From Flavobacteriales bacterium UBA1494 (lineage in GTDB: Bacteria; Bacteroidota; Bacteroidia; Flavobacteriales_E; Vicingaceae): a DNA stretch of 64,000 nt. The position numbers and the translations under genes were made by a program. Position 1 is the first letter of the stretch. Every line of letters begins with the position of its first letter. This document shows, piece after piece, positions 26,190 through 35,113 of this stretch. The stretch covers positions 124,001 to 188,000 of the forward strand of contig CAJJAT010000003.1 in the NCBI GenBank assembly GCA_905182175.1, in the 5' to 3' direction. Below the pieces are notes generated by a model that made no database searches, had not been told where the DNA came from, and was given only the letters and a program-made list of their open reading frames with translations.

Positions 26190-27164
26190 ATGAAAAATAG
26201 ATTGGTTGCTAGTTTTGTATTTATTGCAGTAATGTTAGTTTGCCAATCTTGGGGTTTTTATGGTCATAAGCGAATCAATCGGATGGCTGTTTTTACCCTA
26301 CCGCCTGAGATGGTGGGGTTTTACAAGAAAAATATTGAGTACGTAACTGCTCACGCTGTCGATCCGGATAAACGCCGTTATGCCTCGAAGGGAGAAGCGC
26401 CTAGGCACTATATCGATATTGATCATTACGCAAAAGAAGGACAAAATGTTTTTCAAATAATGCCGCGTAATTGGTTTGATGCGGTAGAGAAATTCTCTGA
26501 AGATACGCTTCAGGCATATGGCATAGTCCCATGGCATGTTGCACGAATGACCAATTGGCTAACTAAAGCTTTTGAAAGTAGAGATGCGAATAGAATTCTA
26601 TCTGTTTCTGCAGATATAGGACATTATATCGGAGATGCTCACGTTCCGTTGCACACCACCGAAAACTACAACGGTCAATTAACAGATCAAAAAGGTATCC
26701 ACGGCCTTTGGGAATCTCGTATTCCTGAATTAATGGCGGATGAGTATGACTACTTCGTTGGAAGAGCGAAATATATTAACAGGCCAATAGATGCTATTTG
26801 GGCTGCTGTAATTGAGAGTCACAGTCACTTAGATTCAGTTTTACTGATTGAGAAAGATTTGACTCAAAAAATAGCTTCTGACCAAAAATACGCTTTCGAA
26901 ACAAGGGGTAAAAGTACAGTAAGGCAGTACTCTCAGCAATTTTCTTTGGCGTACACCAACAGAATGGGGGATATGGTTGAAACCAGAATGCGAAAAGCCA
27001 TTGTAATGGTAGGTAGTATGTGGTATACTGCCTGGGTAAATGCAGGCCAGCCAGACTTAAACAATATAGATGAAGTAAACGAGGAGCAATTGGCGAAAGA
27101 ACTAAAGGAGGCGGAAGATGCTTTTCAAAGACAACAAATTAAGGGACGTAATCACGATAATTAA
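26190..27164 (+). CDS. Zinc-dependent phospholipase C / S1-P1 nuclease-like secreted protein
   Basis: A 324-residue secreted protein: signal peptide (LVASFVFIAVMLVCQS) followed directly by WGFYGHKRINRMAV, where the first Trp and the His of the mature protein bind zinc in this fold. Further ligand motifs are IDIDHY, and GHYIGDAHVPLHTTENYNG followed by GIHGLWESRIPEL near residue 150-178. The fold is shared by S1/P1 nucleases and phospholipase C, so the substrate (nucleic acid or phospholipid) is uncertain. It is the last gene of the series from 21148, three bases after comB. Confidence 0.85.
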   Translation: MKNRLVASFVFIAVMLVCQSWGFYGHKRINRMAVFTLPPEMVGFYKKNIEYVTAHAVDPDKRRYASKGEAPRHYIDIDHYAKEGQNVFQIMPRNWFDAVEKFSEDTLQAYGIVPWHVARMTNWLTKAFESRDANRILSVSADIGHYIGDAHVPLHTTENYNGQLTDQKGIHGLWESRIPELMADEYDYFVGRAKYINRPIDAIWAAVIESHSHLDSVLLIEKDLTQKIASDQKYAFETRGKSTVRQYSQQFSLAYTNRMGDMVETRMRKAIVMVGSMWYTAWVNAGQPDLNNIDEVNEEQLAKELKEAEDAFQRQQIKGRNHDN

Positions 27165-27183
27165 ACGGTCAAAAGTGGTTTCC

Positions 27184-28446
27184 TTAATTTAAAGCAACCT
27201 TACCATTATTAATTACACCAACAACTGTCCCCATTAGTTTTCTATTGAATAAAGGGGAGTTTTTCGACTTGGAAAGGACCTGTTCCTTTGTAAAGATAAA
27301 CTCCTTTTTTGGTTGAAAAATAGTTAATTCTGCTACAGAGCCCTCTTCTATTTTTGGCAATTCAATTCCTAAGATGGCTGCTGGTCCGTTTGTAAAGAGT
27401 GGGATAATCTGATCGATAGAAAGCGACTTTTTTAACGCTGTGTTTGCAACGGCAAAAGAAGTTTGTAGGTTGATGATACCAAAAGCGGCGTGATCAAATT
27501 CTTTTTTCTTTTCTTCAACATCTTCCGGAGTGTGATCTGAAGAAATAGCACTGACAGTGCCGTTCTTAATTCCTTTTATTAATGCTTTAATAGTCTTATT
27601 CGACCGAAGAGGAGGCAATGTTTTGAACCTCGTATCAAAATCTTCCAACTCAGTTTCTTCAAGTAGTAGATTATAGGAAGCAACATCACAAGTCACAAAC
27701 ATTCCATCTTTTCTAGCTTTTGCTATCAGCTCTATAGATTTAGAAGTTGAAATACTATTGAGGTGCAATCTGCCACCTGTGTACTCCAAAATATTCAAAT
27801 CTCTAGCTACCATTAGTGATTCAGACAACTCTGGAATTCCTTTTAAGCCGAGCATTGTACTCGTTTCACCTTCATTCATTACACCTTGACAAGCTACTTC
27901 GTCCGTGTGCGGAAAATTAAAAACAATCCCATCAAATGCTTGGGTATATAACAATGCTCTATTTAATAAATTAGGGTTCTTAATAGACTTTTTCCCATCA
28001 GAAAAACCGACAGCTCCTGCTTCTTTTAAATCATAAAGCTCTGCTAATTCGGTGCCCTTTGCGCCTTTACTTAATGCGCCAAGTGGTAATATTTCAACTA
28101 CTTCAGTAGAATGCTTTGTAAGGTATTCTAATTGTGACTTAGAGTCTCTGACAGGCTCACTTAATGGGGAAACAACAATTTTTGTAAAACCTCCTGCAGC
28201 TGCAGATTTTGAGGCACTAAGAATATCTTCCTTGTGTTCAAACCCAGGGTCTTGAATATTAGCTTGTAAATCGATCCAACCAATTGAAACATAAAGGTCA
28301 TCTGCTTCTATTACTTTGTGGATGGTATTGGAAATGTTAGTACTAATCTTAGAAATTTTACCATCTAGAATTAACAAATCCATTTGCTGTAAATGAAAAG
28401 AACTATGCTCTGCAATAATTGTGGCTTTTTTTATTAAAATATCCAT
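27184..28446 (-). CDS. Dihydroorotase-like amidohydrolase lacking the HxH metal motif
   Basis: A 420-residue amidohydrolase aligned over its full length with PyrC-type dihydroorotase. The usual DxHxH motif on the first barrel strand is WIDLQANIQDPG, with Gln61 and Asn63 in place of both histidines. The later RLHLNSISTSKSIELI retains one His, and AISSDHTPED keeps the catalytic-type Asp. Flavobacterial PyrC-like proteins often lack HxH, so this may be a pseudo-dihydroorotase with a structural or regulatory role, or an altered enzyme. It lies seven bases after the BatA-domain gene. The name dihydroorotase should not be taken to mean pyrimidine synthesis activity. Confidence 0.82.
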   Translation of the reverse strand: MDILIKKATIIAEHSSFHLQQMDLLILDGKISKISTNISNTIHKVIEADDLYVSIGWIDLQANIQDPGFEHKEDILSASKSAAAGGFTKIVVSPLSEPVRDSKSQLEYLTKHSTEVVEILPLGALSKGAKGTELAELYDLKEAGAVGFSDGKKSIKNPNLLNRALLYTQAFDGIVFNFPHTDEVACQGVMNEGETSTMLGLKGIPELSESLMVARDLNILEYTGGRLHLNSISTSKSIELIAKARKDGMFVTCDVASYNLLLEETELEDFDTRFKTLPPLRSNKTIKALIKGIKNGTVSAISSDHTPEDVEEKKKEFDHAAFGIINLQTSFAVANTALKKSLSIDQIIPLFTNGPAAILGIELPKIEEGSVAELTIFQPKKEFIFTKEQVLSKSKNSPLFNRKLMGTVVGVINNGKVALN

Positions 28447-28453
28447 GCTAATA

Positions 28454-30466
28454 TTATAAAATTCTAAGAAACAGTATTTCTAAACCAATGAACAATAAAC
28501 ATAAAATAATACAGTATTTCCAGAAGCTTTGAGATTTTCCGGAATTACTTAATTCGTTAGTTAATATTTCGTTACTACTTTCAAAAACTTCAATTGTCAA
28601 ACCTTTTTGTTCTGCTTTTAGTTTGAATTCCTCTGAGTTAAACTGTGCTAAATTAGATTCATTTCGATTGTAATTGAAGGCTAATTTGTCAATTTCAATA
28701 TCATTTTGCAACACGGAATAAAATCCCGGTTCTTTAATTTGATTTCTTAAATAAATGTCTACTGAATTATCTCTTACGTTTTGTTTTGGAATCCATTCAT
28801 AGCTTCCTTTTTTAAGTTTTAAAGGAGATTCAGACGGTGCAATTCCAGTTAACGTTATTTTATTGTCGTCTAATAAATAGGAGGTAGTAGTTGTCTTAGC
28901 AGCTTGTAAAGCCATATTGTATAAACTAGGTACAAAAAGTGCATGCTTTCCAAAGTTACTGTTATTCGATTCTAAATTGCTACTGCACAAATAGAATGAC
29001 CCCGCTTTTGTGTCGTATTTTTTTAAAAAACTAGTGCCATTCGAGTAAGAAAACAGTTGCTCGCTCAAATCATTTAGATCAGTTTTTATACTCCAAGATT
29101 TATAGGTCTTTGGATAACTAATGTCTCTTGGCGCCTCTTCAAATACATTGGCAAACAATGCAGATTTTGTGTTCATGTCGCTAATCGTTAGCGTATCCTG
29201 TATTAATTTACTGTACCCAGAAATTCCAAATTCATTGAATAAGGAGTTGACTGATTCAGATTGCATATCATTGGAGGGAAAGAATAGAATACTGCCTCCT
29301 TGTTTACTGAAGGAAGTTAATTCAGAAATTAAGCCTGAAGATAATTCTTTAACGTTTTCAAGAACCACCAAGTTTGCAGTTTTAAGAAGACTGAAGTTAA
29401 TGCGCTTTATAGTACTTGATGAATAAGTAATTACACTATCCCCTTCGAAAAGGGAATTCACACTTTTGTTTTTAATATTCTCAAATAAGTGAAGGACTTT
29501 AATTTTTCTGCGAGTAGGGTAATAGAAGTAAAAAGTATCGTCAAATACCACTGGATAGTCCTTGACCGAAACTTTACCCATCACAAACGTATCATTAGGG
29601 TTAATAAAGTTGATTTCCTTTTTAGCTGAATCTTGTTCCATTTCAATAATAAATGGATTTTTTAACTGTCCATTTAGAAATAATCGACCATTTATTTTTT
29701 TAGGCTCCTCATTTTTTCCTTGTTTTACTTGTAGCGAAAATTTTTCCGACATCAATGGCAAATGAAAAGGTTGGAACGATACAAAATTTTGAATCCAAAC
29801 ATTTTCCTGTATTTGAGACTTTACCGGTAAAATGTTTAATTTCAGACTGTCGTAAATTGAACTAATCTCGTAACTTGTTTTTTGCAAATCTCCAATTATA
29901 TAATGTTTCAAGGTAAGTTGTTCATTTTTTTCAACTGCTTTCATTCGGCTGCAAACAGCATCCAATGTTCTAAACTTTGGACTAAAGTCTACGCTTTGAA
30001 GCTTGCTAATAAAACCTTCTTTATTGAGCCAACGTTGTTCATCTCCTCCAAAATTATTGGTGTGTAATTGAAACTTATCAGCGGCAGAGTAGGCATCAGA
30101 AATAGCGATTGCTTTGTTCTTAGCTTCGTCTAATAAACTGCCAACCTCTGCACTTATTTGCAAAGAAAACGAGTTATCTAGATACACTATCACCCCATTT
30201 TTTTTACCCAATGATTTTATTTCTTTCTCTGAAAAGTAAGGTTGGGCAAAAGCAAAAACTAAAGTTGCTAAGGCCAAGCACCGACAGGCTAAAACGATGA
30301 AATGTTTCAGTTTTGATGTGGATTGGGTCTGTTTTTTAAGACTCTTTAAAAAACGAACCTGAGAAAATTGAACTGTCTTATACCTTCGGAAGTTGAATAA
30401 ATGAATAAGGATGGGAATTGCAAGAAAACCAAGTGCATAAAGAAACTCTGGGGCAATAAAATTCAT
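28454..30466 (-). CDS. BatA-domain membrane protein
   Basis: A 670-residue protein. The N-terminus is the BatA/Bacteroides aerotolerance domain: FLYALGFLAIPILIHLFNFRRYKTVQFSQVRFLKSLKKQTQSTSKL with the conserved HLFNFRR and FS.VRFLK elements, and a second helix (LACRCLALATLVFAFAQPYF). A von Willebrand-like region (GVIVYLDNSFSLQ) lacks a full MIDAS and a periplasmic middle part follows, ending in a C-terminal helix (YCIILCLLFIGLEILFL). The role of this family is not established; BatA-E proteins have been linked to oxygen tolerance. It is the first gene of a two-gene operon, divergent from the LpoB-like gene. Confidence 0.85.
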   Translation of the reverse strand: MNFIAPEFLYALGFLAIPILIHLFNFRRYKTVQFSQVRFLKSLKKQTQSTSKLKHFIVLACRCLALATLVFAFAQPYFSEKEIKSLGKKNGVIVYLDNSFSLQISAEVGSLLDEAKNKAIAISDAYSAADKFQLHTNNFGGDEQRWLNKEGFISKLQSVDFSPKFRTLDAVCSRMKAVEKNEQLTLKHYIIGDLQKTSYEISSIYDSLKLNILPVKSQIQENVWIQNFVSFQPFHLPLMSEKFSLQVKQGKNEEPKKINGRLFLNGQLKNPFIIEMEQDSAKKEINFINPNDTFVMGKVSVKDYPVVFDDTFYFYYPTRRKIKVLHLFENIKNKSVNSLFEGDSVITYSSSTIKRINFSLLKTANLVVLENVKELSSGLISELTSFSKQGGSILFFPSNDMQSESVNSLFNEFGISGYSKLIQDTLTISDMNTKSALFANVFEEAPRDISYPKTYKSWSIKTDLNDLSEQLFSYSNGTSFLKKYDTKAGSFYLCSSNLESNNSNFGKHALFVPSLYNMALQAAKTTTTSYLLDDNKITLTGIAPSESPLKLKKGSYEWIPKQNVRDNSVDIYLRNQIKEPGFYSVLQNDIEIDKLAFNYNRNESNLAQFNSEEFKLKAEQKGLTIEVFESSNEILTNELSNSGKSQSFWKYCIILCLLFIGLEILFLRIL

Positions 30467-30611
30467 TAAAGCACAATATTACGAAAGTTGTGCATTTCGA
30501 GTGAACAATTAATTAATCTTTATCTGAATTAATTCGGCAATTGGTTGAAGGCTGTTTTGTTCTTTTGGCACAACTATTGATTATCCACGTCAAACCAATA
30601 AAAACAGCAAA

Positions 30612-31205
30612 ATGAAATTCAAAAGTATAATATTAGCCACAGCCTTTATCAGCACAGCAATGTTGTTTGATTCTTGCAAAGGAACTCAACAAGTTACTAG
30701 AGTAGATGCAAACACAGTTATAGATTTAAGTGGGAGATGGAACGAGACAGATTCTAGATTAGTTGCAGAAGAAATTGTGAGTGATATGATGTTGCGACCA
30801 TGGTTAGCTGAATATGAAAAAGCTACCGGTAAAAGGCCTGTCTTCGTTGTTGGCATTGTGAAAAATAAAAGTCACGAACATATTGCTGTTGAAACGTTTA
30901 TTAAAGATATTGAAAAATCGGTGTTGAATATTGGCAAAGTTCGTTTAGTAACTGCAGGTGAAGCACGCGAGGAGTTAAGAAAAGAAAGAGCAGATCAAAA
31001 TGAATTTGCAACTCCGACTTCAACTGCCAAGTGGGGAAAAGAGTTAGGCGCTGATTTTATTTTGCAAGGGGTATTAAACTCTATCGTTCAAGAAAACGGA
31101 AAACAAAAAGTTGTTTTTTACCAAACTGACATGGAGCTAACCAACATGGAAACCAATGAAAAGGTTTGGATTGGAGATAAAAAAATCAAAAAAGTAATAG
31201 AGTAA
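30612..31205 (+). CDS. Penicillin-binding protein activator LpoB-like lipoprotein
   Basis: A 197-residue outer-membrane lipoprotein (Cys22 in FDSCKG). GRWNETDSRLVAEEIVSDMMLRPWLAEYEKATGKRPVFVVGIVKNKSHEHI is the LpoB/COG3417 signature, and WGKELGADFILQGVLNSI is the second conserved block. In E. coli LpoB stimulates the transpeptidase PBP1B through the periplasm. Enterobacterial LpoB has a long disordered linker that is missing here, as in most Bacteroidota relatives. It is followed after ten bases by a COG3014 lipoprotein, a linkage seen in many phyla, so both may work together at the outer membrane. Confidence 0.85.
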   Translation: MKFKSIILATAFISTAMLFDSCKGTQQVTRVDANTVIDLSGRWNETDSRLVAEEIVSDMMLRPWLAEYEKATGKRPVFVVGIVKNKSHEHIAVETFIKDIEKSVLNIGKVRLVTAGEAREELRKERADQNEFATPTSTAKWGKELGADFILQGVLNSIVQENGKQKVVFYQTDMELTNMETNEKVWIGDKKIKKVIE

Positions 31206-31215
31206 TTAAAGATCT

Positions 31216-32628
31216 ATGATACACAGAAAAAATATCGTCATCACCTGCATGTTGACGATATTTCTTTTCTCTTCTTGCGCCTCATATTATCAAAAAAGCT
31301 ACCAGTTTCAGCAGCAATTCGCACTGGGTAATATAAAAGAAGCACAGGCATTTTTATTGAGTAATAAGAAAGCTGCAGAAAAGAAAGATCGTTTGCTTTA
31401 TTTTTTAGACAGAGGAGTAGTAGAGCAAATGCTCGGGAATTATGAAGTAAGTAATACTTATTTTGAAAGAGCATATATATACAACGAAGATTATCGAAAG
31501 AACTTTAAATACGACGTCATAGGTGTCTTAACGAATCCAATGCTGAAGCCTTATAAAGCAGAAGATCATGAGATCGTTTTAATTCATTTTTACAAATCAA
31601 TTAATTACATTCAATTAAACAATTTTGATGCGGCTTTAGTAGAAGTTAGGCGTATTAATATTTTATTGAACAAACTCAACGATAAATACGAAGGAAAGAA
31701 AAATAGATACAAAGAGGATGCTTTTGCAAACCTTTTAATGGGGATAATTTACGAGGCAAAAAATGAGTTTAATGATGCATTTATTGCTTATCGTAATGCA
31801 TTAAATGTTTATAAAGGAACTTACACAGAAGAATTTAGCATCAAAGTACCAACCCAATTAAAACTGGATATTCTTAGAACAGCTGCGAAGAATGGTTTTG
31901 CAACTGAACTTTTAAAATATGAAAAGGAGTTTGGTATGAGTTATGTCTCTCAAGTAAGAGGGAATGGTGAGTTAGTTTTTTTCTGGATGAATGGCTTGGG
32001 GCCTGTTAAAGGAGAGCTTAGCATGAATTTGACCAGAAGTGAAGGTACTGGTGGAAATTTGGTATTTGCAAACGAATCGGGTCCTTACAACTTCCCTATA
32101 AATATCTCAAATCAAATAAATAACCAGAATCAAGAAGGGCTAAATGACGTTAGGTTTGTTAGAATGGCTGTTCCCAAATACAGGGCCAGAAAACCATTGT
32201 TGTCCAAAGCCCATCTATTAATAAACGGAGAAAAAGTAGCATTGGAGTTAACCGAAGATATAGAGCAGATTGCCTTTAAAAGTTTACAAGATAGGATGTT
32301 TCGAGAAATTGGAAAATCTGTTACTAGGTTGGTGTTAAAGCAAGCTGCAGAGATTGTTGCTACAAATCAAAATGAAAATGCGGGATTTGTTCTTTCTGCT
32401 TTAAATGCGATGACCGAACGAGCAGACACTAGAAACTGGCAAAGCTTGCCACATAGTATATATTACCAAAGAGTTAGTCTATCGGTTGGTAGCCAAGACG
32501 TACAATTAGTAACGTCTGGTGATGCGATCGTCGAAAAGGATCTAAAGTTTGAAGTTCAAATTAAAAAAAATGCAACCACTTTTCGTATCTACCATTCTTT
32601 AGAAAGTACACCCCCATTAGAACAATAG
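31216..32628 (+). CDS. COG3014-family lipoprotein with TPR-like region
   Basis: A 470-residue lipoprotein (Cys21 in LFSSCASYY). Residues 30-215 are helical with TPR-like pairs (LDRGVVEQMLGNYEVSNTYFERAYIY, FANLLMGIIYEAKNEFNDAFIAYRNALNVY). The C-terminal half is beta-rich (GELVFFWMNGLGPVKGELSMNL and VRFVRMAVPKYRARKP), a pattern of COG3014 proteins, and it ends with SLPHSIYYQRVSLSVG. The function of the family is unknown, but it is repeatedly next to lpoB-like genes. It is probably co-transcribed with the LpoB-like gene. Confidence 0.75.
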   Translation: MIHRKNIVITCMLTIFLFSSCASYYQKSYQFQQQFALGNIKEAQAFLLSNKKAAEKKDRLLYFLDRGVVEQMLGNYEVSNTYFERAYIYNEDYRKNFKYDVIGVLTNPMLKPYKAEDHEIVLIHFYKSINYIQLNNFDAALVEVRRINILLNKLNDKYEGKKNRYKEDAFANLLMGIIYEAKNEFNDAFIAYRNALNVYKGTYTEEFSIKVPTQLKLDILRTAAKNGFATELLKYEKEFGMSYVSQVRGNGELVFFWMNGLGPVKGELSMNLTRSEGTGGNLVFANESGPYNFPINISNQINNQNQEGLNDVRFVRMAVPKYRARKPLLSKAHLLINGEKVALELTEDIEQIAFKSLQDRMFREIGKSVTRLVLKQAAEIVATNQNENAGFVLSALNAMTERADTRNWQSLPHSIYYQRVSLSVGSQDVQLVTSGDAIVEKDLKFEVQIKKNATTFRIYHSLESTPPLEQ

Positions 32629-32668
32629 AAGTTTTTTTTTGTTACTTCTTTAAAGGTTAATTAATTAT

Positions 32669-33112
32669 ATGATAAAAAACCAAACCGATCCAACAGAGAT
32701 TACAGTGAAAATTAATAGGTTGTCAACACTTTTAACAACAGGGTTGTTATCTGGTGTTATAGCAGCATTGTTAAATATTATATACATGTATCTCCACGAA
32801 TCTCTAACCTCTTTTTCGATTCCTGAAGTAATTAACATTGGCTCAGTTGCGATTGCCTCATTAATTCCTGGTATAATCTCAGGAATATTTTATTTTATGT
32901 TGAGAAGAGTAATGACTGATAAAAAAGCAATGTTAACTTTTTTAATTACTCTTTTTGTTTTTGTATTACTAAGCTTACTCGGTCCTTTATCAAGTGAATT
33001 ACCCAATGGGACTATAACGCCCCGAGGATTCCAAGGACTGACAATTCCAATGCATATTATTGCTGTTTTATTGTATTCCACGATGCTAGTTAGATCTGTC
33101 CCTACGTCTTAA
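32669..33112 (+). CDS. Four-helix membrane protein (DUF6069-like)
   Basis: A 147-residue inner-membrane protein with four predicted helices: LLTTGLLSGVIAALLNIIYMYLH, IGSVAIASLIPGIISGIFYFML, AMLTFLITLFVFVLLSLLGP and IPMHIIAVLLYSTMLV. Topology and the PRGFQGLTIPMHIIAV element resemble DUF6069-type proteins of unknown function; I am not sure of the family. It follows the COG3014 gene by 40 bases and precedes the DCC protein by nine. Confidence 0.55.
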   Translation: MIKNQTDPTEITVKINRLSTLLTTGLLSGVIAALLNIIYMYLHESLTSFSIPEVINIGSVAIASLIPGIISGIFYFMLRRVMTDKKAMLTFLITLFVFVLLSLLGPLSSELPNGTITPRGFQGLTIPMHIIAVLLYSTMLVRSVPTS

Positions 33113-33121
33113 TTTTAAACT

Positions 33122-33604
33122 ATGTTTTCTAAACTTAATCAAACTCAATATCCTCCCAAACAAAAACCATTGATGGTTTTTGACGGAAATTGCGGATTTT
33201 GCAAATATTGGGTCATCCGATGGAAAAAAATAAGCGGGTTAGGTGTAGATTACAAGCCATACCAAGAAGTAGCTGCGAACTTTAAAGATATTGAAGAGGA
33301 CCATTTCAAAGAAGCAGTGCGGTACATAGATGTAGATGGTTCAATTTATAACGGACCTGATGCAGCTTACATAACCTACTTTAATAAGAATCAAGTCAAG
33401 TTTTTACATCAATGGTATGTATCTAAACCTTGGTTTAAGGTATTAAGCGATGTGGCTTACCAATTTGTAGCGGACAACAGGAATACGATGTCTAAGATTA
33501 CTATTCGGCTTTTTGGTAAGAATCCTGCTAATCCGAAACCTTATTGGAAATATTACTTACTTGGTTTAATGTTAATTATTACTAGTTTAACAATTTTATT
33601 GTAA
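33122..33604 (+). CDS. DCC-family thiol-disulfide oxidoreductase-like protein (DUF393)
   Basis: A 160-residue protein. The DCC motif is MVFDGNCGFCKYWVIRW with Cys24 and Cys27, a thioredoxin-like redox pair. Then follow the VDYKPYQEV and VRYIDVDGSIYNGPDAAY segments typical of DUF393, and a C-terminal helix (YYLLGLMLIITSLTILL) that anchors it to the membrane. Members are thought to exchange disulfides, but substrates are not known. A TAATTTTA sequence, one mismatch from TAnnTTTG, ends four bases before its ATG. Confidence 0.82.
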   Translation: MFSKLNQTQYPPKQKPLMVFDGNCGFCKYWVIRWKKISGLGVDYKPYQEVAANFKDIEEDHFKEAVRYIDVDGSIYNGPDAAYITYFNKNQVKFLHQWYVSKPWFKVLSDVAYQFVADNRNTMSKITIRLFGKNPANPKPYWKYYLLGLMLIITSLTILL

Positions 33605-33724
33605 GCCAATATTTTAAAGCGACTACACCCTTTAAGGTTGTCGATAAGCGGGTTAGGTCCTTTTCATAAATTCTAGGGAAAAGTATATTAACAATTTTAA
33701 ACACTACTCTATAAAGCGTTTTCA

Positions 33725-34438
33725 TTATAAGTTAATTATTAACCCTATCCCTAAATTTAAAGCTGATATATCTCTTTCAACTGTCCGCTCTATCTTTGGT
33801 TGTACTATTCCGTTTTGAGAGATTTCTGATATTTTTTCCACAAATTCCTGTGTGGAAAGCATCCCTTCACCATTAATTCTGAGTGCCAATTTACTTTTTA
33901 GCTGAATTCTAAGATGCATGCCGTAATTTACTCCAAATGATGTGCTGTAGACTGCTGAAGAGTTAAATGAGTAATCATCATCATTAGAATTAATATTAAC
34001 AAAAGGCCTTTCGGAATTAATTATGCCACCCATTACTTTTAGATCAACAATAAATTTCTTACTCCCAAAAGAGAAGTATGGTCCTAACATAATGTATCCA
34101 TTTGTCCAATTTTGCGAACTCACATCAAAGGTTCCATCTTTGTACTGAGCATCTCTCTTTAATTGGTCGACAATACCGTTATCATCAACTGAATTGTTAA
34201 ATGCGCCAATATTTACACCAATCCCAAAAAGTTTAGAAAAATATGCAGCACCTTCGAAGCCATAATAAACACCTGGGTTTGCTCCTGCACTGCTTAAACT
34301 GTCAATTGTGCTATAATCACCAAGAGGGATATTCGTTCCAAGGTTGAGCGATAAAAAGTGTGGGTGAGCTAATTGTGCAGTTGCAGTGCCAAAGCTTAAG
34401 ACAAATAAACTACTTATAATGAGTTTGGAAAATTTCAT
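33725..34438 (-). CDS. Outer-membrane beta-barrel protein
   Basis: A 237-residue protein with a signal peptide (LIISSLFVLSFGTATA) and alternating strand pattern of a small outer-membrane barrel (FLSLNLGTNIPLGDYS, YGFEGAAYFSKLFGIGVNIGAF, NGYIMLGPYFSFGSKKFIVDLKVMGG). The final strands end in DISALNLGIGLIINL. I do not recognise a specific family beyond the OprB/OmpW-like PorT shape. It follows the TonB-C-like gene by six bases and is probably co-expressed with it. A gap of 120 bases without features separates it from the DCC gene. Confidence 0.7.
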   Translation of the reverse strand: MKFSKLIISSLFVLSFGTATAQLAHPHFLSLNLGTNIPLGDYSTIDSLSSAGANPGVYYGFEGAAYFSKLFGIGVNIGAFNNSVDDNGIVDQLKRDAQYKDGTFDVSSQNWTNGYIMLGPYFSFGSKKFIVDLKVMGGIINSERPFVNINSNDDDYSFNSSAVYSTSFGVNYGMHLRIQLKSKLALRINGEGMLSTQEFVEKISEISQNGIVQPKIERTVERDISALNLGIGLIINL

Positions 34439-34444
34439 AATATC

Positions 34445-34969
34445 TTAGTAAACAATAGTTATGGTGCCTTCTGTTTTCAAAGGACCTTTTAAACCTTCGT
34501 CAAACTTAGCTGTTTTTGCCGCAGTTTTCGCTTTTATGTACAAATAGTTATTTGATGTTGTGCTACCTGATTGTCCCGGATCCGCACTTAAAACATTGCC
34601 ATAACGGTCAATAATCACTTTCACAACAACAGCTCCCTTATCTTGAGTACCAATTGACACCCTTGGGTTTCGAATCATTTTACGGTCTTTCATCATGTAT
34701 TTTACCGTAAATTCTCCAACTTTCAATTTCGTTTCTTGCCCTGTAGGGACAAATACTCCATCGTATGGGACGTATTCATTGAAAAAAATGCTGCTCACTT
34801 CTTTCATAGAGATAGCGCGTTCTTTTCCATTTTCATAAACCTTCCAAACATCGTCGTTCAGAGAAAGTACAATGCATTCGACCTTATCGCCCGATTTTAA
34901 AATGATAGAATGCTGTGCAGAAAGTGTCAGGGAAGTTCCTACAATAAGCAACGTAATAAAAGTTTTCAT
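34445..34969 (-). CDS. Secreted protein with TonB C-terminal-like domain
   Basis: A 174-residue protein with a signal peptide (TFITLLIVGTSLTLSA). The first part is a small beta region (HSIILKSGDKVECIVLSLNDDVWKVYENG), similar in look to SH3-like domains seen in Bacteroidota envelope proteins. The second (about residues 108-174) reads GAVVVKVIIDRYGNVLSADPGQSGS then YLYIKAKTAAKTAKFDEGLKG and GTITIVY, a clear TonB C-terminal fold. There is no N-terminal anchor or Pro-rich linker, so it cannot be a standard energy transducer. It may bind the plug of a TonB receptor or the barrel encoded downstream. Confidence 0.72.
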   Translation of the reverse strand: MKTFITLLIVGTSLTLSAQHSIILKSGDKVECIVLSLNDDVWKVYENGKERAISMKEVSSIFFNEYVPYDGVFVPTGQETKLKVGEFTVKYMMKDRKMIRNPRVSIGTQDKGAVVVKVIIDRYGNVLSADPGQSGSTTSNNYLYIKAKTAAKTAKFDEGLKGPLKTEGTITIVY

Positions 34970-34977
34970 TTTTTTAT

Positions 34978-34985
34978 CAAATGTA
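34978..34985 (-). promoter_or_regulatory. Candidate -7 element for the TonB-C-like gene
   Basis: Minus-strand TACATTTG fits TAnnTTTG and ends eight bases before the ATG at 34969, predicting a very short leader. Confidence 0.4.
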
Positions 34986-35101
34986 GCTTGTTCTTTTTTC
35001 TCTTACGCAAGGTTGTCTGAACTGTTTTCAACAGTTCATGTTTAATATAATTCTTAACATATTTTGCATTCGTCATCTAATTAAAAACATAAGTTTAATA
35101 G

Positions 35102-35109
35102 TACTTTTG
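35102..35109 (+). promoter_or_regulatory. -7 element four bases before bamD (predicted leaderless)
   Basis: TACTTTTG fits TAnnTTTG; TGGG separates it from the ATG at 35114. Transcription is expected to begin at or next to the start codon, as at smpB and recN. Confidence 0.5.
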
Positions 35110-35113
35110 TGGG

